From contig JAWQFJ010009692.1 in assembly GCA_034096865.1 (NCBI GenBank), positions 22,501-35,000 of the forward strand: a DNA stretch of 12,500 bases, written 5' to 3'. The DNA comes from Theodoxus fluviatilis (lineage: Eukaryota > Mollusca > Gastropoda > Cycloneritida > Neritidae). Below are positions 1 through 8,400 of this stretch, piece by piece. The notes below the pieces were generated by a model, which was not told where the DNA came from, searched no databases, and saw nothing but the letters and a program-made list of their open reading frames with translations. A program made the position numbers and the translations under genes. How positions within the stretch are numbered: the first letter of the stretch is position 1; each line of letters opens with the position of its first letter.

Positions 1-106
1 ACGTGAGAAGTGCTTCAACTTTGAGAAGATCATGAAGCGCTGCACTCGCAACAACAGCTACTTCCAGAGCCTTACCATCGATGAGTCTCTGACTGACCCA
101 GCCACA
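1..106 (+). CDS. ATP6V0A: Subunit a exon 1 of window (5' end truncated by window edge)
   Basis: Reading from base 2, this gives residues 1-35 of the visible protein ([14 protein letters not shown] ... LTDPAT). It matches the family segment around 'RERIPTFERMLWRVCRGN...LEDPVTG', roughly residues 178-211 of the human a1 protein. It is part of the cytosolic N-terminal domain distal lobe. The exon ends in phase 0 at 106, before the donor GTACGT (107-112). The acceptor lies outside the window. Reading through the donor stays open to base 217 and then stops, so the ATG at 32 is an internal methionine and not a start. Confidence 0.88.
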
Positions 107-3100
107 GTACGTGTCTATGAGAACAGAGAACTCATGCATATGCATGTTTTGTTCTGCAGTAGAATGCGAATGCTCCGACGGAAACCCTTGTTTAGTCATC
201 CTAGTCCTTGCATATAACCTGCACATCGAGTTTTGTAAACGGCATTGCGGCTAATGGAGGGCTATGGAGGTGTCGGTGTTGGGACGAGTTATAAATAGAA
301 AGAGCGGCAGTGTGTACGATTCTGTGGTGCAGTTGGCTAATGGATCGGCATTAGATTGAAACAGCTCATGCATAGTGCAAATCAAATCACAGCTGTGTGG
401 TGGAGATTAAGAGTGGATGCTCCTATAATGGTAGTAAGCCCGTGAAAGTGGAGTGATAGTTTTCTGCTAGGGTTGCGCGAGCACCCACTTCTTTCGTGAG
501 AGGTGACATAATATGTATATAAAAATTGTGTTTGCATAATCGTTACCTGTAAATAGCGTTTCGAATTTGCACATCTATTTTACAAACTAAATATCTCTAC
601 ATTATAGGGCATGTGCGCAGCATAGGTCAAAAACAAAATCAGCTGGGAAGCAAAAGATAATACGAACGACTGGAGTATGAAGATCCCCTAACGGTCTGGA
701 AGAGTAATGTATTCCATTTAGATTGCTTCCGAGGTTGGGCACACATGTTTACCATGATTGATTTGAGCTTTAATCTAATGCAAACTGCTCTTTAACACAT
801 TTGCTTAATAGGTTTCCCCGTCACTAAAGAGCCATGAATAGCCTACTGAACACTTCAAACTAATTTTACGTTTTCCAAAGCCATTCAGTCCTAGGTTAAT
901 CTAGTCTAGGTAGAGGAGACAGAGCATGTATGCTTTAGCTACTGGCTCACGGAGTTGTTTTTCTTATAATTATTGGATTCTGAACACAAGAAAAGTTAGA
1001 AGTGATAGAAGCTTTCCAAACGCTACGTCAATGACCCTTTCTGACCGTTTTCCACGCAACTGCTTAAAGACCACCACAAGGTACCTCTGCCACGTAGGTG
1101 TGTGCATTTCTGCAAGAGTGTGGTGCAATGAGACTACAACATTGACAAAAACATAATGACAGGACGTTGTCATCAGGGAATATACAACAACGATTCGAGA
1201 TCGGAGGATCAATTCAAACACCGAGGTCAGAAAGCGGAAGACCATGTTATTACTGCTACGACGCGAGAGGCGGAATTTCATAGAGGAGACTAAGGAGATT
1301 TATGTGGAGGAGGATGTATGATTGGTCAATCGTTTGGAGTCTTTTGCATCAATTTTTAAAGAACGAGATGGTTTTAATTGACCTGTTCAAAGTTTTATCT
1401 GACTGAGTGTGAGTGATTCCTTCAGTAAATAAACTGGAACCAGCAAGCGATTTCATTGTTACTTTACTCAAGTATTGCTTCCGATCATTTTGTTTGATGG
1501 GTTAAGATGAAAATATATGCTTTTTCTAAAAGCTCCATTTCTTTTCTTCCTTTCAGGGCGACCCAATCTTCAAGAACGTTTTCATCGTGTTCTTCCAGGG
1601 AGAGCAGCTGAAGAACATCGTTCACAAAGTCTGTGACGGGTAGGCATTTTCTATAAGATAAATTCTCTTATAATGCTGGAATCAGAACAAGTGTTTAGAT
1701 TCGCCATTCCACTGTATCGATGTTGGGCCAGGTCTCGGTATACATCCTCCACTGTATCGATGTTGGGCCAGGTCTCGGTATACATCCTCCACTGTATCGA
1801 TGTTGGGCCAGGTCTCGGTATACATCCTCCACTGTATCGATGTTGGGCCAGGTCTCGGTATACATCCGCCACTGTATCGATGTTGAGCCAGGTCTCGGTA
1901 TACATCCTCCACTGTATCGATGTTGGGCCAGGTCTCGGTGAACATCCTCCACTGTATCGATGTTGGGCCAGGTCTCGGTATACATCCTCCACTGTATCGA
2001 TGTTGGGCCAGGTCTATACACCCTCCACTGTATCGATGTTGGGCCAGGTCTCGGTATACATCCTCCACTGTATCGATGTTGGGCCAGGTCTATACACCCT
2101 CCACTGTATCGATGTTGGGCAAGGTCTCGGTATACATCCTCCACTGTATCGATGTTGGGCCAGGTCTATACACCCTCCACTGTATCGATGTTGGGCCAGG
2201 TCTCGGTATACATCCTCCACTGTATCGATGTTGGGCCAGGTCTATACACCCTCCACTGTATCGATGTTGGGCCAGGTCTCGGTATACATCCTCCACTGTA
2301 TCGATGTTGGGCCAGGTCTCGGTATACATCCTCCACTGTATCGATGTTGGGCCAGGTCTATACACCCTCCACTGTATCGATGTTGGGCCAGGTCTCGGTA
2401 TACATCCTCCACTGTATCGATGTTGGGCCAGGTCTCGGTATACATCCTCCACTGTATCGATGTTGGGCCAGGTCTCGGTATACACCCTCCACTGTATCGA
2501 TGTTGGGCCAGGTCTATACATCCTCCACTGTATCGATGTTGGGCCAGGTCTATACATCCTCCACTGTATCGATGTTGGGCCAGGTCTCGGTATACATCCT
2601 CCACTGTATCGATGTTGGGCCAGGTCTCGGTATACACCCTCCACTGTATCGATGTTGGGCCAGGTCTATACATCCGCCACTGTATCGATGTTGGGCCAGG
2701 TCTATACATCCTCCACTGTATCGATGTTGGGCCAGGTCTCGGTATACATCCTCCACTGTATCGATGTTGGGCCAGGTCTCGGTATACACCCTCCACTGTA
2801 TCGATGTTGGGCCAGGTCTATACATCCTCCACTGTATCGATGTTGGGCCAGGTTTATACATCCTCCACTGTATCGATGTTGGGCCAGGTCTATACATCCT
2901 CCACTGTATCGATGTTGGGCCAGGTCTCGGTATACATCCTCCACTGTATCGATGTTGGGCCAGGTCTCGGTATACACCCTCCACTGTATCGATGTTGGGC
3001 CAGGTCTATACATCCTCCACTGTATCGATGTTGGGCCAGGTCTATACATCCTCCACTGTATCGATGTTGGGCCAGGTCTATACATCCTCCACTGTATCGA

Positions 3101-5335
3101 TGTTGGGCCAGGTCTATACATCCTCTACTGTATCGATGTTGGGCCAGGTCTCGGTATACATCCTCCACTGTATCGATGTTGGGCCAGGTCTCGGTATACA
3201 TCCGCCACTGTATCGATGTTGGGCCAGGTCTCGGTATACATCCTCCACTGTATCGATGTTGGGCCAGGTCTCGGTATACATCCTCCACTGTATCGATGTT
3301 GGGCCAGGTCTCGGTATACATCCTCCACTGTATCGATGTTGGGCCAGGTCTCGGTATACATCCTCCACTGTATCGATGTTGGGCCAGGTCTCGGTATACA
3401 TCCTCCACTGTATCGATGTTGGGCCAGGTCTCGGTATACATCCTCCACTGTATCGATGTTGGGCCAGGTCTCGGTATACATCCTCCACTGTATCGATGTT
3501 GGGCCAGGTCTCGGTACACACCCTTCACTGTATCGATGTTGAGCCAGGTCTCGGTATACATCCTCCACTGTATAGATGTTGGGCCAGGTCTCGGTATACA
3601 TTCTCCACTGTATCGATGTTGGGCCAGGTCTCGGTATACATTCTCCACTGTATCGATGTTGGGCCCGGTCTCGGTATACATTCTCCACTGTATCGATGTT
3701 GGGCCAGGTCTCGGTACACATCCTCCACTGTATCGATGTTGGGCCAGGTCTCGGTATACATCCTCCACTGTATCGATGTTGGGCCAGGTCTCGGTATACA
3801 TCCTCCACTGTATCGATGTTGGGCCAGGTCTCGGTATACATTCTCCACTGTATCGATGTTGGGCCAGGTCTCGGTATACATCCTGCACTGTATAGATGTT
3901 GGGCCAGGTCTCGGTATACATCCTCCACTGTATCGATGTTGGGCCAGGTCTCGGTATACATCCTCCACTGTATCGATGTTGGGCCAGGTCTCGGTATACA
4001 TCCTCCACTGTATCGATGTTGGGCCAGGTCTATACACCCTCCACTGTATCGATGTTGGGCCAGGTCTCGGTATACATCCTCCACTGTATCGATGTTGGGC
4101 CAGGTCTATACACCCTCCACTGTATCGATGTTGGGCCAGGTCTCGGTATACGTCCTCCACTGGAACAACGCTTATTACAACTTAGGGTCATTTGAAAAAC
4201 TGGAGTAACCTGTAAGAAAGTTAGCGACCGTCTTGATCTTACGAATACAATGATTCAAACTGAGCTCTTAGCAGTTCAGATTCACCATGTACTAAGGAAA
4301 ATGAAGAGAGAGATATTATCTAATGGTCTTTTAACCTCTACGGTACTCTGAACTGATTCCTATTCCTATTCTCCCTAAAGAAGTTAATGCATGAACAAAG
4401 CAAAGGGCAGACAGACTCAAGTGAATTACTAAGCGATGATTAATTAAGCACAAATACCACAGGAAACCTCTATACGCATCACCTGCATAGAGCACAAGAC
4501 TAATGGCGTTGTCACACGGCAAGTCAGCAACTACATACGTAGGCGGACATAAATCTCTATCCGACTTTTGTGATATGCCGCGAGCTCGTCCCCTGAAGGC
4601 ATACAACCAGCACGACTCTCTGTCCGAGACCGTCCTGCAAGACAGTCGAAAGCAACTCGCACAGAACTGTAAACGACAGAAAGCCAGGCTCGTGAACTTC
4701 AAGAGGGAGATGTACTGGTCTGTCCACGTCTAGTTTGCTACGGATGGTAACAGACCGGGAGTGGTGGATATTCCTGACCTCATAGTCCAAGATGGGCCCC
4801 AACCATCGTCGATTACTGGACGAGCAAAGAAGCAAAGCAGGAACGCAATATGCTTACTCTTTTGAGGGATGCAAGTACAACGTTGTTCCTTTCCTTCTGC
4901 CGCAGCTTCAAGGTGTCACTCTACCCCTGCCCTGAGCAACAGCGAGAGAGGGAGGAAATGCTGCAAGGCATCAACACCAGGCTGGACGACCTCAAGATGG
5001 TCAGTCAGATGCGATTGTCTGAAAGTGAAGGAATCTTTCCCACTCAGCAAGTTACAATGTAAACCAGTACCTTGGTGAATGATATTATCTTTTTCCATGT
5101 GTCCATATTTGCTCGAGGATGACCTTAGGATATTTGTGTTTTTAATAAGTTGCTTGTCACAATAGTATTCAGCCAATCCTATCATGCTGCTACCTCCTCC
5201 CCCCCCCCCTCCCGTTCCCTTCTCCCTCCCTCCCTCCCTCCCTCCCTACCTCCCTCCCCCTCCTCCCTCTCCTCCCCCTCCTCCCCCTCCTTCCCCTCCT
5301 CCACCCCCCTCCCAACTCCTCCCCTTCCTCCCTCT

Positions 5336-5392
<57 letters not shown>

Positions 5393-5402
5393 TCTTTCTA
5401 TC

Positions 5403-5456
<54 letters not shown>

Positions 5457-8400
5457 ACACACACACACACACACACACGTGCACGCACAAAAGCACCTAC
5501 AAGACAGCGTCGCGTGCTGTGATGGGAACTACTCTTCGAACTAGACTGCTTCGAAGGCTCTCCTTTTTTTACTATGCCTTGGCCTGCATAGATTACGTCC
5601 TTTGCCTCCAGGTCCTGAACCAGACGGAGGAGCATCGCCACCGCGTGCTGGTGGGGTCCCAGAAGGAACTTCGCTTGTGGATCACCAAGGTGGAGAAAAT
5701 CAAGGCTGTGTACCACATTCTGAACATGTTCAACTTCGACGTCTCCCACAATTCCCTCATTGCTGAGTGCTGGACTCCACTCAACTCTCTGGACCTGCTG
5801 CGCTCCGCCCTGAAGAAGGGAGAGGTGGGTGACTGCGGTGCAATACAGAAGAGGCGGCTGGCTTTGGCGCAAAAAGATTGATCAACTAGCCCAATGATCA
5901 GGGATGAAGTGCAAAGCGGTCTGAGCATCATATATGGATAAGAAATCAATATATGAAGCACAAACCAGAACCTTTTCAAAGGAGAAAGGAGTTGGTGAAA
6001 GTAACTCGAGGCAGTAGAAGCTTGCTTATGCACTGCCAGAGGAATAATAATTGCTGGTTGATGAAATTGCTCCGTTTCCCGTAAACTTTGCCTACAATGC
6101 ACACAGGTCATGATAACTTCTAGCTGAAATTGTAATCTTCCTTTCAAATTTAAAAGGGCCTTATTTCAAACTGAGTTTCTGGAACATACTATCTTACAGT
6201 ATGACCTCGTGAATAATTATTTGTCTCCTGCTTGTTTAGTTATCTGAAGAAATGTCATTCCTATAAATTTGATTACCGATTAAATAAGAGCATTCTTGGA
6301 TTTGAAGGGAGAAAAAAGGCAGCTAATGTTGTTTCATGTTTGTCATTTTATTTGAAAAATTGAAGTAGAGATGTCAAAATACTCTCCTATTTTGACTCTA
6401 CACCTGCCCATGAAAGTGTGGAACAATTTTTGGTGTCTTGGAAAGGTAAAATGCCGGTGGAGCTTTGAAATATGTGAAACAAGTAGAGAAGATGTTTAAT
6501 GTTCTCTGTAGTTCCTCTCAGCGTGTGCTGGTTTCGTCTCTGTTGCAGAAAGCCAGCGGCAGCCACATCCCTGGAGTCATCCATCCTATGAACTCTAGCG
6601 AGACTCCCCCGACCTTCTTCCGCACCAACCGCTTCACCAAGGGCTTCCAGAACATTGTGGACGCCTACGGAGTGGCCGAGTACATGGAGGTCAACCCAAG
6701 TAAACGAATCCTTTCCCCCTCTTTCTCAGCTACAGAACTTCCTCTCACTTGCATAGAGAAGTCCCCTTTTGCTTTTTGACACTAAGTCTCCTTCTGACAA
6801 TGTATAGAGTGATACGCTGGGGTTTTTCTGTTCACGAAATGTGGTACCGAATCCTGCGGCTGATCGGACCTCTGGAAATTTGGGTTCAAAGGTTATGGAG
6901 ATCAGCTGTGCGTATTAGCATGTTAGATGTGTCGTTTTTGCATATATTATCCTGTTTTTATTTCATAAGATTGAACTCGCACAATGACATTTTGGGATAG
7001 TGATTTTCTGCCATATTATGCGAGATTTTTCATTCACATTCACTTGCCTCTTGTTTGAAGGATGGGTTTGCTAAAGGGAAATCCATAACCACTGTTCAAC
7101 CTGATCTCACAATAGACAAGTCCTATATCCACGTACATGTAATGTAAGTTTTGACGGCTCAGATAGAAGTGTCTGTAGTGGATACTAAAAAAGACAAGGA
7201 CTATAAAGCGCAAAGTTTGTGGTAATAGCTGTAAAACCCATGTCATGATGACGATGATAAATGTGAGGCCTTGTAGGCCATGCAAGGCCATTGATCATGA
7301 AGTCACAATAACTGGTACAGCAAGACTTAGTCAAGTCACGATTTTCCCAGTTATTTGCCCCCCACGAATCGCGTAGGGAGACGCATTGGGTCAGTTGTAA
7401 CCCCAACCCACAGGGGGGACCAATTCTATGAACGTCTCCAATGGCCTTCCCAAGACTCATCATTACAAGAGTGAAAAATGGTCAACTTAGGATGTCATTT
7501 TGAAGGTGCTGCCGACTACAGTGCATAGAAGCCAGCAGTTTAGAGAGATGGACAACTTGGATGAACTTACAAAAGAAAGATGTCGACACCTTTCATGCAA
7601 CTGCGGCCATTTCTTGTGTCATGCTTGCATATAGTTCAACACTCGTTTAGCATTGTGTGGGCACATTCACGTGAAATAATTCGTCCAAGCCATAGTTATC
7701 ATCTCCGGGTCGTTCCAGCCCCCTACACCATCATTTCCTTCCCCTTCCTCTTCGCCGTGATGTTTGGTGACACTGGCCACGGCGCGCTGATGTTTGCCTT
7801 TGGACTGTGGATGGTCATCATGGAGAAGAGCCTGATGAAGCAGAAAAGCGACAACGAGGTGAGGCAAAACTGCCATAGGAATGACCATGTGTCTTTAGGT
7901 CTTTTAGAGGGGTAAGTTTCCTGTTCGGATAGGCTGCTAAGCAGCCCAGAAAAATGGGACTCAAGAGTAGTTTGATGCCTGAGGTGTATTGGGAGGTAGT
8001 CAATGCTAGAAAGACCACACTCTGCTCCCATTTGTGATCCCCTGAAAACTACAGAGTTTTGACCGTAGCTCCATAGAAAACAACACTGATTACGTACTGT
8101 AAAGGAAAAGAAAACATTTATTAACTACCAAAGTTAGGTTGGTTTCTGCGCCAGAGAGGAAGACCTTCATCCTCTTCTCCTATCGGAACCAATCCAAGAG
8201 TAGAGCGAGGTGATTTTTTTGGTAATAACTAGGGTTTGTTTTAGAGCTTACCACTTTGAAGATTGCGAAATGCGCCGAAAGGCAGGGTTATTATACAATA
8301 CAATACAATACAATAAATAAAACACATTAAATTTATAACTGCTATAGCAGAATTTGATTTGTCCACCACATGCATACACACAAAAATAGGGAGAAAAGAT

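Larger units (their letters stand above)
1640..4905 (+). other. Intron 2 (3,266 bp), mostly minisatellite
   Basis: The intron is bounded by GTAGGC and CCGCAG. Only about 70 bases separate the donor from the tandem array at 1711-4158, which fills three quarters of the intron. The remaining 4164-4905 is unique sequence ending in a pyrimidine-rich acceptor region (TTCCTTTCCTTCTGCCGCAG). It is the longest complete intron in the window, because of the array. Confidence 0.88.

Noticed and set aside
32..217. Independent 61-codon gene starting at base 32
   Set aside because: The first 25 codons are the end of a V-ATPase subunit a exon and the rest is read-through into intron 1.
926..1281. Overlapping small open frames on both strands in intron 1
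   Set aside because: Short, mutually overlapping, without recognisable domain or initiation context; consistent with chance.
1741..1790. Stable hairpin in each minisatellite unit (ATACA with TGTAT, or ACATC with GATGT)
   Set aside because: Stems are only five base pairs with 8-12-base loops and are broken in the ACACCC variants. Too weak to claim a structural role.
1711..4158. CRISPR-like repeat array
   Set aside because: Units are directly contiguous with no unique spacers, and the context is a eukaryotic intron.
1673..4208. Very long open frames (up to ~740 codons) on both strands
   Set aside because: All are translations of one stop-free tandem unit in shifting frames within an intron. 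No frame is favoured, and exon 2 runs into a stop two bases after its end.
5184..5522. Proline-rich and Ser-Leu-rich small proteins
   Set aside because: They arise from CCT/TC/CA simple repeats in intron 3 and have no independent support.
5150..5881. A 243-codon frame apparently starting upstream of exon 4
   Set aside because: It joins stop-free low-complexity intron sequence to the real exon. The family match starts exactly at 5612 after CTCCAG, and the frame continues past the 5824 donor without similarity.
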